Below, piece by piece: positions 1-11,403 of a stretch of 64,000 nt of DNA. Each line of letters opens with the position of its first letter. Position 1 is the stretch's first letter. Source of the DNA: Malania oleifera (lineage: Eukaryota > Streptophyta > Magnoliopsida > Santalales > Ximeniaceae); contig NC_080418.1 of NCBI RefSeq assembly GCF_029873635.1, positions 10,492,062 through 10,556,061 on the forward strand, given 5' to 3'. The position numbers and the translations under genes were made by a program. Under the pieces are notes generated by a model, which did no database searches, was not told the origin of the DNA, and was given only the letters and a program-made list of their open reading frames with translations.

Positions 1-3000
1 ATGTGATGTTCAATTGTCCATTAAAAAGAAAATATGTTAAAGTTCAAGGAGAATGGAAAGAAAATAGTGGAACTAATAAAAAAAATAAAGAAAATCAAAA
101 GAATTTGGGTACCAAAAACTAACATATAGTGTCCCTCATTGTAGGTTTGCCTTAGGACAACAATGACAACAGACAAATGGTACTTAGACAGCAGGTGCTC
201 AAGGCATATGACCGGTGACAAGATCAAGTTCACTACTTTAAAACAAAAGGATGGGGGATACGTCACTTTCGGTGACAATGCCAAAGGTAAAATTATTGGT
301 ATTAGAAAAATTGGTAAAGAATCTTCACTCACTATAGATAATGTGTTATTAGTGGAATGACTAAAACATAACCTTTTAAGTATTAGTCAATTAAGTGATA
401 AAGGTTTTGAAGTAATTTTCATGAAGGAAAAATGTGTTATCCAAAATCCAAAAAACAAAGAAACCCTATTTATGGCTTATAGAATAAATAATGTATATTG
501 TAAATCTTAAGAAAATAGCAAATCAGAACATAACTTGTTTAACAGCAATGAATGAAGTAAGTTGGTTATGGCATAGGAAACTAGGTCATGCTAGCATGGA
601 TCTACTATCTAAATTATCTAAGAAAAGTCTTGTAAAAGGACTACCAAATACTAAATTCATAAAAAGACAAGTTGTGTGATGCATGTCAAAAGGGAAAACA
701 AGTAAAAACCAGCTTTAAGAAGAAAAAATATATATCCACTAAAAGACCTCTAGAACTCTTGCATCTAGACTTATTTGGTTCAACTAGAACCTTAAGCTTA
801 GGTGGCAATGCTTTTGTTATAGTAGATGATTATTCAAGATGAAGCTTGTAACCAATTAATAACTTATGTAAGAAATTACAAAATGAGAAAGGTTATAATG
901 TAACAAGCTTTAGAAGTGATCAAGGAAGAGAGTTTAAAAATAAAGAAGTTGATAAATTTTGTAATGAACATGGAATAACTCATAATTTCTCAGCGCCTAG
1001 AACTCCACAACAAAATGGAGTTGTTGAAAGGAAAAACAGAACTTTACAAGAAATGGCAAGAACAATGCTAAATGAAAATAATTTGCCTAAATATTTTTGG
1101 GCAGAAGCTGTAAATACTACATGTTATATTGTAAATAGGGTATCAATAAGGTCAAAAATAGATAAAACACCATATGAACTTTGGAAAGATGAAAAACCAA
1201 ATATTTCCTATTTTCATGTTTTCGGTTGTAAATGCTTTATATTAAATACTAAAGACGATTTAGGAAAATTTAATGCAAAGTCAGATGAAGGTATCTTCTT
1301 AGGGTATTCTACAAATAGTAAAGCTTATAGGATTTATAATAAAAGAACTTCTACAATTATGGAGTCGATTCATATAACTTTTGATGAATCAAATAGTTAT
1401 GACATTAAAGATATGAATGATGAAAAAGAAGGTATGTCTCAAAAAGAAAAAGACATTGAAATAAAAGAAGAAAGGGATAATGATGCCTCAAATGGAAACT
1501 TTACAGAAAATTTGAATCTTCCTAAAGAATGGAAATATAACAAAAATCACCCAAAAGAACAAATACTTGGTGAAACATCAAAAGGGATAACAACTAGGGT
1601 CTCACTAAAAAATATTTGTAATCATTATGCATTTTTGTCCCAAGATGAACCTAAAAATATTGAAGATGCTTTAAATGATGATTCTTGGATTATAACGATG
1701 CAAGAGGAATTAAATCAATTTGAAAGAAGTCAAGTATGGGAACTTATACCAAAACCTAAAGATAAATAAATTATAGGAACTAAATGGGTGTTTAAAAACA
1801 AGAAGGATGAAAATGGAGTTGTTATAATAAATAAAGTTAGGCTAGTGGCTCAAGGGTATAATCAAGAAGAAGGAATTGATTATGATGAAATTTTTGTACC
1901 TGTGGCTAGGATGGAAGCTATTAGGATGCTTTTAGCTTTTGCAGCCCATAAGGATTTTAAGTTATATCAAATAGATGTAAAGAGTGCATTTTTAAATAGA
2001 TATATAAATGAAGAAGTGTATGTCAAACAACCTCTTGAAAATTCTAAAAATCCAAACCATGTATTCAAATTGACAAAGGCTCTTTATGGTTTAAAACAAG
2101 CTCCAAGAGCTTGGTATGAGAGATTAAGTAAATTTTTACTTAAAAATGAATTTACAAGAGGAAAAGTTGATAGTACCTTATTCATTAAATCCAAAAACAA
2201 AGATATGCTAATAGTTCAAATATATGTGGATGATATTATATTTGGAGCAACAAATGAAGATTTATGTAAAGAATTTGCCATATGTATGCAAAAAGAATTT
2301 GAGATGAGTATGATGGGGGAGTTAAATTATTTTCTAGGACTACAAATAAAGCAAGCTAAAAATGGAACTTTCATAAATCAAACTAAGTACATCAAGGATA
2401 TGCTAAAAAAGTTTGACATGGAACAAAGTAAACCTATAGGAACTCCTATGAGTACAACTACAAGTCTTGATAGAGATGAAAAAGGAAAGCAAGTAGACAT
2501 CACTCACTATAGAGGAATTATTGGTAGCTTATTATATTTAACTGCTAGTAGACCGGATATTATGTTTAGTGTGTGTATGTGTGCTAGATTTCAATCAGCC
2601 CCCAAGGAATCACACTTAACAGCTGTCAAAAGAATTCTTAGGTACTTGGTAGGATCACTTGATTTAGGGTTATGGCATCCAAAGGACACGAATTTTAATA
2701 TGATAAGTTATTCTGATGCTGATTATGCCGGATGTAAGATTGATAGAAAGAGTACAAGTGGCACATGTCACTTTCTAGGACAATCATTGGTGTCATGGTT
2801 TTCAAAGAAACAAAATTCTATAGCTTTATCAACCGCCGAAGCTAAATATGTAGCCACGGGAAGTTGTTATGCACAAATCCTATATATGAAACAACAATTA
2901 AAGGATTTTAATTTAGAATATAAAATAATTCCGATAAAATGTGATAATACAAGTGCCATAAATATATCTAAAAATCCAATTTCACACTCAAGAACTAAGC

Positions 3001-3176
3001 ATATAGACAAAATACATCATTTTTTGAGAGATCATGTCCAAAAAGAAGATATCCTTCTTGAATTTATAAATACAAGTGATCAATGGGTTGATATTTTTAC
3101 AAAACCTTTAAGTGAAGAAAGATTTATACATATTAGGAGGGAACTTGGGTTAATCCACAGCAGAGAAGTGTATTAG
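1..3176 (+). pseudogene. Ty1/copia gag-pol polyprotein, decayed
   Basis: Domains in order: the gag/protease linker (about 1-160); the aspartic protease motif at 187-195, where the usual D-S-G reads D-S-R; the pre-integrase zinc region (about 560-720, with WHRKLGHAS); the integrase core (about 750-1130, with SDQG and the VERKNR glutamate); and reverse transcriptase (from about 1770, YVDD at 2223-2234). RNase H follows and the frame ends at 3176. It is broken by a TGA at 358-360, frame changes between the 163, 491 and 1053 frames, an apparent deletion in the integrase core near 840-850, and a TAA at 1767-1769. Sirevirus 2 has serine (TCA) at that last site. The RT-RNase H part is otherwise open for over 460 codons. 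The copy cannot encode a working polyprotein. Confidence 0.88.
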
Positions 3177-3200
3177 AAGTAAAATTCCAGAATTTATATG

Positions 3201-3341
3201 CACTTCAGACGTTTGATGTTCATACCCCAGACGTCTGAACACTATAGCAGAAGAGTTAAGATGACTGAACTTAGGACTTCAGACGCCTGAACTCATACTG
3301 ACTTTTAAACTTCTAGATTTTTAAGACTTCAGACGTATGTA
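3201..3341. repeat. Palindrome array between pol and ORF3, Sirevirus 1
   Basis: Several copies or near copies of TTCAGACGTCTGAA occur within 140 bp, for example at 3203-3216, 3228-3239, 3278-3291 and 3328-3340. The same motif is arrayed inside this element's own LTR at 5882-6171. It lies in the noncoding spacer between the pol stop (3174-3176) and the ORF3 start (3541). Function is unknown. Confidence 0.75.
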
Positions 3342-3540
3342 CTTATCTTCAAACATATGAAGTCGCGAGATTTATATATTTCCAGTGCACTAAACCCTAA
3401 CTTTAGACCTCTGAAGTTCCTTGCTTCATTCATCCGAACTTCAAACACTTCATCTTCCCTCACTTTTCCTTCACTTCGAAACCTCTACCCTACTCAAATT
3501 CATCACACGACATCTAGGGTTTCTAAAAGTCTGTATCTCC

Positions 3541-4860
3541 ATGCCTCGAATCAAGCAAACTGTGAACAAAGGTTCTTCCTTAGGGAGGGAAACCCAAAAT
3601 ATCGACAAATGGTTAGTTGCTCCTCGAGCTTGACTTCGTTATAAAAATTCCTTGAGTTCTGTAGAACCAATCTTAGGTAAAGTCTTGGATGTATCATTTT
3701 TTGTCACTGAATTTCTGGATATCCTTACCTTATTTCATGATATTGGATGGTATGACTTTATCACTCAACAACCCAAGGGTTGTTTTCCTCATTTAGTCAA
3801 AATCTTCTATGCAAATATGCAATATGAACATGGGATTTTCTATTCAGAAATTAAAGGAAAGAAAATACTGTTGAATTCTGAAATATTATCTCCCATTTTC
3901 AAAATTACTCTAGGAGATTTTAATAGTCCTGTGTTTGCTCAGTCTTGGATCCTAGAACAAGGATTCACTCCCGCAGAATTTCTTCCCATGATTATGGAAC
4001 GTGAGCCTGTTTATTTTGCACATCCTCCACTGTACAAGCAATTGAATTTAAAAGGCCAAATTCTTCATAAGTTAGTTTCAAATAATATCTTACCAAAACA
4101 AGGCTCTTTTGATCATCTTTCTTATATCAAATGCTTTGTTCTTTGGTGTCTACTTAAAGGCAAGAAATTAGATTTGGCTAGTTTGATTGTTCGTTGGATG
4201 TGGACCATGTTGGAATCCAATCGAGTTATTCTTCCTTATGGAGGAATTCTTACTCTCCTCTTTACTCAACTTAACATTACCAATGTTTCTGAGTTTTTCA
4301 TAAAAAGGACTCGATATGATCTTTTTAATGAAACTTCTCTCAAACAAATGGGATATGATAAGGGAAGTTCCGGATGGTATTTGAAATCTGCAAAGACTAC
4401 ATATGCACCACCTGCATCTGCAGCAACTTCAGCTTTAGCCTCAGCCTCTGCTCCAATATCAACAGTTGCTCAATCCTCTTCCACACAAGAACTTGGCTCA
4501 TCTCCAGAAGCACCTTCTTGGTTCTTATCATTTCAACAAGATTTCTTTAGTTTCTCTTCTGAAGTACGCACTGATCTTCAGAATATCAAAGCAAAGGTCA
4601 CATTGCTTGACAAACGGGTCACGCATATAGAAAAATACCATGCTAAATCCTTTAAGAGCAGTGATCCCATGGACATTAGCTCTGCTCCTCAGAGTGGAGA
4701 TAATGATGCTAGTGATGATGATGATGATGCTTCTACAGAAAAAGAAGGAAATTTTGTAGATGAAGGTGATGAAGGAAACACTGAAGAAAAAGGGACTCAA
4801 GAAGAAGGAGAAGAAGAAGAGAAAGGAGATGGCTCTGAAGAAGAAGACTGGGAAAGCTAG
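3541..4860 (+). pseudogene. Sirevirus third ORF (ORF3), one in-frame stop
   Basis: The frame opens at ATG 3541, has one TGA at 3631-3633 (codon 31), and then runs open to TAG at 4858-4860, about 440 codons in all. Its homologue in Sirevirus 2 (16999-18294) starts at the matching Met and has no stop. Layout: a short basic N-terminus; a globular region (about residues 38-250) with PILGKVLD, a GW..FI stretch and HPPLYKQL; an Ala/Ser/Pro-rich linker; a probable coiled coil (about 300-345); and a strongly acidic Asp/Glu tail. I see no signal peptide or membrane segment, so a retroviral-type envelope role is not supported. The globular part resembles what databases call a putative plant transposon protein domain (from memory). 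Function unknown. Confidence 0.75.
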
Positions 4861-5421
4861 ATGTTCTCTAGTTTAGGTTCCTATGTAACTTTTTGTTTAA
4901 AAGAATCACAACTTATGTATCTTAAATTATCTGTACTCCTGCTACAATGTAACTTTTTGTTGTATGGAACATATATATATTATCTCTTTAGAGAATGACT
5001 TTTGGTGGTTCTTTATAATTGACTTATTCTTTTTGAATAATGACAAAGGGGGAGAAAGAGTAGTGCTTAGTAAAGATAAAAACTGAAAGTAAATGGATTA
5101 TGAAAAAGTACATGTGAACTTAAGTAAAAGTACATGTGAACTTAAAAAAAAGATACTTTCAAGCTAAATGAAAAATGCTATATGTGAACTTGATATTGCT
5201 AAATGAACTACAAACATATATGTGAATTTGATCTTGATTAATAAACTTTTATCTTGATGGATAAACTACAACATATCTTGAACTTAAAAATTTTCTATGG
5301 CTTTTAGCAAGGGGGAGTATTTTTGACTTGCTTGTTAATGTTCATAGTAAGGCTTAGTAATTCATTTTACATAAATCTTTTATCTTTACTCCTTGTTTGT
5401 CATCATCAAAAAGGGGGAGAT
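4861..5421 (+). other. ORF3-to-LTR noncoding region with repeated polypurine tracts
   Basis: No gene is visible. AAGGGGGAG tracts occur at about 5045-5055, 5309-5316 and 5408-5420, the last abutting the LTR. Multiple PPTs here are a published Sirevirus signature. The last one should prime plus-strand DNA synthesis. The phrase GTCATCATCAAAAAGGGG before the LTR recurs almost unchanged in Sirevirus 2. Confidence 0.8.
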
Positions 5422-5881
5422 TGTTGGCCTAACAAGTTCTTTCAATTGGTTTTGGTGATAACAAACAAAGGATGATTTAACTTGAAAAAGGTTGAGTTTT
5501 GGTGTTTTAGGAAATATGGATCAAGTGTGGCTCAAAGCAAAACTCAAATATAGTTCAAGTATGGTTTAAGAGAAGAATAAGTATAAGTCAAGTATGAAGA
5601 TAACTTCTCAATGATCCAAAAAGGGTAAAACATATTTGAAGCTCAAGCAAATTGTTCAAAGAATCTCAAGAGCAAAGAGAACTCAAGCATGAAGGCTTAG
5701 GAAACATATTTGTAAGTATTTCAAAAGGCAAAATATTTTTGAAATATATTTTGAAGCTTTTTCTAAGAGATTATCAAGGTTTAAAGACCTATTTAAATAT
5801 ATTGAATTAAGTTTTTATAAAATTCATGGGAGAGCAAAACAGTTTTAAAGAATGCTTTTTGATAAAACAAATTTTAATAAG

Positions 5882-6171
5882 CTCAGATGACTGAACTTTT
5901 CAGTTCAGATGACTAAAGTAGAGACTTCAGATGACTGAACTTTAAGTTCAGACATCTGAAGAATTACTTCAGACGTCTGAAGAATTTCCAGAACAGGCAA
6001 AGAGTTGCAGCAGCAAGTTCAAACGTCTGAACTTGCGACTTCAGACATCTGAACCTGCGACATCAGACGTCTAAACCCTGACTTCAGACATCTGACCCTG
6101 TATCCAGTTCTATTTTTTAAGGTTTTAAGGAACTTCAGACAATTGACCTCGACACTTCAGACATCTGAACA
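5882..6171. repeat. Palindrome array in Sirevirus 1 U3
   Basis: About ten copies or variants of TTCAGACGTCTGAA occur here. A perfect 16-bp palindrome CTTCAGACGTCTGAAG is at 5967-5982 and TTCAGACATCTGAA is at 5947-5960. Palindromic repeats in the LTRs of maize Sireviruses have been described, so the LTR location fits the lineage. The sequence of the arms differs. Confidence 0.8.
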
Positions 6172-6756
6172 CTGTTCAAGGGGCAAAAATTTTAAAACTC
6201 TTATTTTTAAATTGTAGCTGTTTGAAACCCAAATTTTCTAACAACTTGGGAAACTCTTTAAGGAAACTCTTGTAACAAGGAAACCTACTTGGAAGCCTGT
6301 AAATACATAGTTCTTGTGAATCAAAAATTTATTCCAAGCATTGAAACTCTCTCAAAGCTCTCTCTTGCTCTCAAAATCTCTTTTACTTAATCTCTTGCAA
6401 AGCTGAAAGTATTGTTGTTCTGATCTTTTGTTCATCAAATCCTGAAGAATTACTGATTTCTCATCTGGAGAAAAGGTTTGGTGGATTCTTTGAAAATCTT
6501 CAAAATTTTATTTCATTCTTGATATTTTATCTTTTGAAGTACATAGTTTTGATTTGTACTAATCTGCTCTTTGTGTGAGCTTCTCATGTACACCAGATTT
6601 TGATATTTCTCTTGTATATTTTGGACGATTCCAGGCTATTGGAATGTTGACCAAACAAGGGCATATTGTTTGGAGAAGGCGGGCTCTAGCCTTAACTAAA
6701 TGAGTGGTTGTAAACAGGCATTGTTCCACCCGGTAACGGAACTGCTATAGTGGAAA

Positions 6757-6777
6757 CCTTTGGTATTTTGCCAAGGG
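6757..6777 (+). promoter_or_regulatory. Conserved 7-7-7 hairpin in Sirevirus LTR
   Basis: CCTTTGG, a 7-nt loop and CCAAGGG form a 7-bp stem with one G-U pair. It is followed at once by the conserved GCGAGGACGTAGG block. The equivalent hairpin is found at 19881-19901 and, on the other strand, at 11383-11403. Role unknown; transcript processing or packaging would be inference. Confidence 0.55.
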
Positions 6778-7257
6778 CGAGGACGTAGGCTATGTTGAAG
6801 CCGAACCTCATAAAAAATCTTGTGTCTTTCTCTCTATTTTATATACTAGCTGTTTTGTATGATTTCGAAGTGCAGGTAACAAGTTTCAAAGAGAAAGAAA
6901 CAAAGACTCTTGGTATTTAGAGAGTACGTTTCGATTAACCGTTTGCGGAAACCCAAAAGGGAGTACATTGGTTAATTTGCGGAAATCTTAATCAAGAGAA
7001 ACGCATACTAAAAGCTAATTCAAAGAAGGTGATAAACATTCACAGAGAAATCAACAAAAGCAAAATTATCCTTGATTGAGTGATTGAATTATTTTAGCTT
7101 TATTGATTGTCTTGTTCATTTAAATTACAAGTATTATAAAGTGTGCTTATAAATTATCTGTTGTGCTTTCTTTAGTATCTTAAAAAAAAATAAATATCAT
7201 CAAATTAAAAAGATTCCAATTCACCCCCCCCCTCTTAGGAAGCTATTCCTAATTTCA

Positions 7258-10200
7258 ATTCCAGATGAGGCGAAGAAGGTACGGCAGTTTGAAAAAGGCC
7301 TGAGGAGAGAAATATATAAGCAGGTGTCGATACTAAAATTGTAGGACTTTGCTGAGCTGGTTGATAGGGCCACTATAGCAGAGGTTGGGGAGCGGATGGA
7401 GGCTGAGAAGCAGAGACAAAAAAAGAGGTCCACACCTTCTAGTTCCCAATAGGGAGTTGGTCATGGTTCGTGGAAGAGAGGTGGCTACTATAGAGATCGG
7501 AGGCAGTAGGCAGGGACTCGAGGTTTTTAGGGTATGTAGCCACTTCCAGCTTACCCGACTTGTGGGAAGAGACACCTGGGGGAGTGTCATGCCAGGCGAG
7601 GTGTTTGCCACCGGTGTGGGGAGCCAGCGCATGTGATGAGAGATTTCTAGGCTCAGATTGGTGCTACTCCTACTCCTAGACCTACTCGAGGAGGTTATCA
7701 GGCGCCACGTGGAGGCCAGCAGAAGAATATGGCTCCAGCCAGAGTCTTTGCTCTGACGCCGGGTGATGCTGAGACAGCCGGCGACGTGGTGACAAGTACG
7801 GTTAATATGTTTTTATTCAAAGTCATTGCACTTTTTGACTCAGGGGCCACACGCTCGTTTGTATCTATGGGGTGTGTTAAATTGTGTGGGGCTGAAATAC
7901 AATCACTAGATGTTGAATTATTAGTGGCTACATCAATCGGGTCAGTAGTGAGATGTAGTAGGATGCTCCGTGGCTGTCCAGTTGATGTTCAGGGGAGAAT
8001 TTTATCTGCTGACTTAGTGGTGCTGGATATGCATGAGTTTGATATCATCTTTGGCATGGATTGGCTAGCAGCTAATTCTGCCATTATAGATTGTCGTGCA
8101 TGAGAAGTGATATTCAGACCTCTAGGAAGACTAGAATTCAGATTTATAGGGTCGCGAGTGCAATCTCTACCTCAGATGGTCTCAGCTATTCAGGTGAGGA
8201 AGCTGCTCCACAGTGGCTATCAGGGATTCATGGCTTTTTTGAAGGAAATTTCAGAAAATAAATTGAATCTTATCAATACACCTGTGGTGAAAGAATTTAC
8301 AGATGTGTTTCCAGATGAATTATCAGGTCTACCGCCTGATCGTGAGGTAGATTTGCCTATTGATCTACTTTTAGGTACAGTGCCGATCTCTAAAGCACCG
8401 TATCGAATGGTGCCGTTAGAGTTGGCAGAATTAAAAGATCAGTTGTAGAATTTACTTGATAAGGGCTTCATACAACCTAGTGTATCTTCGTGGGAGCTCT
8501 AGTCTTATTTGTGAAGAAGAAGGATGGGTCTATGAGGATGTGCATAGATTACAGGGAGATTAATAAAGTGACCATCAAGAATAAGTATCCTCTACCCCGT
8601 ATCGATGACTTGTTTGATCAGCTCTAGGGTACACGGGTATATTCTAAAATCGACCTTAGGTCAGGCTACCATCAAGTAAAGGTAAGAGCAGAAGATGTAT
8701 CGAAGACGACTTTCAGGACCAGGTATGGGCATTATGAGTACCTTGTTATGCCATTTGGTCTGATGAATGCTCCTGTGATATTTATGGATTTGATGAATAG
8801 GATTTTTCATCCATATTTAGATTAGTTTGTTGTTGTTTTTATTGATGATGTATTGGTCTATTCGAGGAACTATGAGGGGCACGAGATACATTTGAGGTAG
8901 TTCTTGTAGATGCTCAAGGAAAAGAAGTTGAATGCAAAGTTCAGAAAATGTGAATTATGATACGAGAAAGTTGTGTTTTCAGGGCATGTTATTTCAGGAG
9001 ACGAAATTTCGGTGGATTCTAGTAAGATTGAGGCGGTAGTGAATTAGGCTAGACCGAGGAACGTCGAGGAGATCAAGAGTTTCTTGGGGTTAGCTGGTTA
9101 TTACCGTCGCTTTGTCGAGGGATTCTCAGCTTTATCAGAGCCTCTAACATGACTGACCAAGAAGAACGCCAGATTTGAATGGGACAACAACTGTGAGTAG
9201 AGTTTTGAGGAACTGAAACAGAGGCTAGTCACAGCACCAATACTGATCATCCCGTTAGGGGGTGAGGATTATGTCATTTACAGTGATGCACCCTTGAAGG
9301 GACTTGGCTGTGTATTGATGCAGCATCACAAGGTGGTGGCGTATGCTTCCAGAAAGTTGAAAGAATATGAGAAGAACTACCCTACCCATGATCTTGAATT
9401 GGCTGTAGTGGTACACGCGTTGAAGATTTGGAGGCATTACCTGAATGGTGAGCAGTGTGAGATTTTCTCTGACCACAAGAGTTTAAAGTATTTTTTTCTC
9501 CCAAAAGGAATTGAATATGAGGTAGAGAAGGTGGTTAGAGTTAATTAAGGATTTTAATTGTACTATCGGTTACCACCCAGGGAAAGCAAATGTGGTAACT
9601 GATGCACCAAGCAAGAAATCTAGGGAATCAGCGTTGGTGGCTATGGGGATCCAGTATCCAATCATAATGGATCTGTAGAGACTCGACATCGAGTTAGTCG
9701 AGAGTGATCCTCAAGCATGTATCTCCAGTTTAGTATTGCAGCCTACTCTATAGGAAAGAATTAAAGTCACTCAGAAGAAAGATCTAGAATTAGTAGAGGT
9801 GATGGATAGAGTGCTGACTGGTCAGGGAGAGGAATTCTACATTTCAGATGACGGAGCTTTGCGGTTCCGTTTCAAGTTATGTGTTCCTGCCGATACTGAC
9901 ATTAGAAAGACTATTTTGGAGGAGGCTCACAGATCTTTGTATACAATTCATCTCGGTAGTACGAAAATGTACAAGGATCTGTGAGAGTTCTATTGGTATA
10001 GTGGTATGAAGAAGGAAATCGCCGATTATGTAGCCCAGTGTTTGACGTGCCAGCAGGTAAAAGCTAAGCACCAGAGGCCGGTAGGTTAGTTGCAGCCGCT
10101 ATTTATTTTAGAGTTGAAGTGGGACCATATATCTATGGATTTTGTCTTAGGGTGCTGTCGACATCGCATGGCCGAAATGAAATCTGGGTGATAGTAGATC

Positions 10201-11095
10201 GGTTGACTAAGATCGCCCATTTCCTCCCTATCAAGATCAGCTACTCCCTCAACTGTTTGGCAGAGATTTATATTCGAGTGATAATTCATTCTCATGGGTG
10301 CCAGTATCTATTATGTCAGATCGAGACCCACGTTTCACGTCATGTTTTTATAGAAGTTTGTAGGAAGTTGTATGGTCTCAGCTATCGTTTAGCACCGCAT
10401 TCCATCCTCAGTCAGATGGGCAAACTGAGAGGATGATACAGATACTAGAGGATATGCTCTGAGCATGCGTATTAGATTTTGGGGGTAGTTGGACTCAATT
10501 CATGCCTCTAGTAGAGTTTGCATATAATAACAGTTATCAAGCCAGCATTGGTATGGCACACCGTTCGAAGCTCTATATGGTAAGAGATGTTGTTCTCCTT
10601 TGTATTGGGATGATATGGGTGCGAGTTGTGGGACCAGAGCATGTGCAACAAGCGTACGACCAGGTTCGGCTTATCTAGGATAGAATTAGTGCAGCATAGA
10701 GCCGACAGAAGAGTTATGCCGATAATCATTGTAGGAAATTAGAATTTGATATTGGTGATTATTTATTTTTGAAAATAGCTCCGTTAAAAGGAGTAATGAG
10801 GTTTGGAAGAAAGGGTAAACTTAGCCCTAGGTTTATCAGTCCGTTTGAGATTTTAGAGAAGGTGGGACCGGTTGCCTATAGGTTAGCTTTACCACCTATG
10901 CTATCCAGGATGCACGACATATTTCACGTTTCTATGTTAAGGACCCCTCTCATATTATTAGTTATGGTGAGTTAGAGTTCAGTGATTCATTGGTTTATAA
11001 GAAGATACCAATACAGATACTAGATAGAAAAGAACAGGAATTGTATAACAAAAAGATTCCTCTCGTAAAAATTTTATGGAGAATGTTGATTAAGG
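7258..11095 (+). pseudogene. Ty3/gypsy element A gag-pol, heavily decayed
   Basis: The sequence starts mid-gag because Sirevirus 1 cut in. Order: the C-terminal part of gag; a CCHC zinc knuckle at 7606-7647 whose last Cys is now Phe (TTC); protease with an intact D-S-G-A-T (in 7729-8103); reverse transcriptase (about 8330-9000, with FIDD near 8840); RNase H (about 9240-9600); integrase (zinc part about 9900-10080, core about 10110-10750); and a C-terminal region with GRKGKLSPRF and HDIFHVSMLR near 10800-10950. Domain order and tail match chromovirus elements of the Tekay/Del type. It has many stops and several frameshifts. Stops at 8625, 8823, 8907 and 9198 are TAG where element C has CAG. 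The remaining C-terminus lies after the solo LTR, from 13342. Confidence 0.85.
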
Positions 11096-11382
11096 TGTAA
11101 TCCCAAGAGGGGGGGTGAATTGGGTATTTTAAAAAAATCTTTGAAACTTATTTACCAATCAATCCCTATTTCTATGTTTAACCAATTAATGGCTGGAATT
11201 TGATGTTGATTTGAATTACTAAATCAATGAATTCCCTTTTACCCAATTAAATGCGTGTAAAGTTATTCAACATACACAAGCAAATAGGAAATTGAAATAT
11301 GATGCGGAAAATAAAAAAGATAAAGGAAGAGAGAATGCAACCACGATTTTACAAAATTCAGCCAACCCGACCTACGTCCTCG

Positions 11383-11403
11383 CCTTGAGCAACCCACTCA
11401 AGG
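11383..11403 (-). promoter_or_regulatory. 7-7-7 hairpin in solo Sirevirus LTR
   Basis: CCTTGAG, a 7-nt loop and CTCAAGG form a perfect 7-bp stem. It lies at the same place relative to GCGAGGACGTAGG as in the other two LTRs. The inner three base pairs differ from those copies, yet pairing is kept. Confidence 0.6.

Larger units (their letters stand above)
1..7257 (+). mobile_element. Sirevirus-type Ty1/copia retrotransposon 1 (5' end outside window)
   Basis: Order seen is protease, integrase, reverse transcriptase, RNase H, a third ORF, repeated polypurine tracts and a 3' LTR. That is the copia domain order, and the extra ORF plus repeated AAGGGGGAG tracts before the LTR are Sirevirus hallmarks. 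The element sits inside gypsy element A: directly after the LTR end (CA at 7257) the sequence becomes gypsy gag. The 5' LTR, gag start and left target-site copy lie outside the window, so the insertion cannot be dated by LTR comparison. Confidence 0.88.
5422..7257 (+). repeat. 3' LTR of Sirevirus 1
   Basis: The LTR starts TGTTGGCC directly after the final PPT and ends ATTTCA, giving the TG...CA ends expected of LTRs (1836 bp). It aligns by eye with the LTR at 18615-20361 at its start, in the GCGAGGACGTAGG block (6777-6789) and in the C-run before its end (7223-7232). It contains a palindrome array (5882-6171) and a conserved hairpin (6757-6777). I could not place a clear TATA box; TGTAAATACA near 6298 is at the position of TATAAATA in the other copy. 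Confidence 0.85.

Noticed and set aside
5882-6171. CRISPR-like appearance of repeated short palindromes
   Set aside because: Spacing is irregular, the motifs vary and they lie within a retrotransposon LTR of a plant genome. No cas genes are present.
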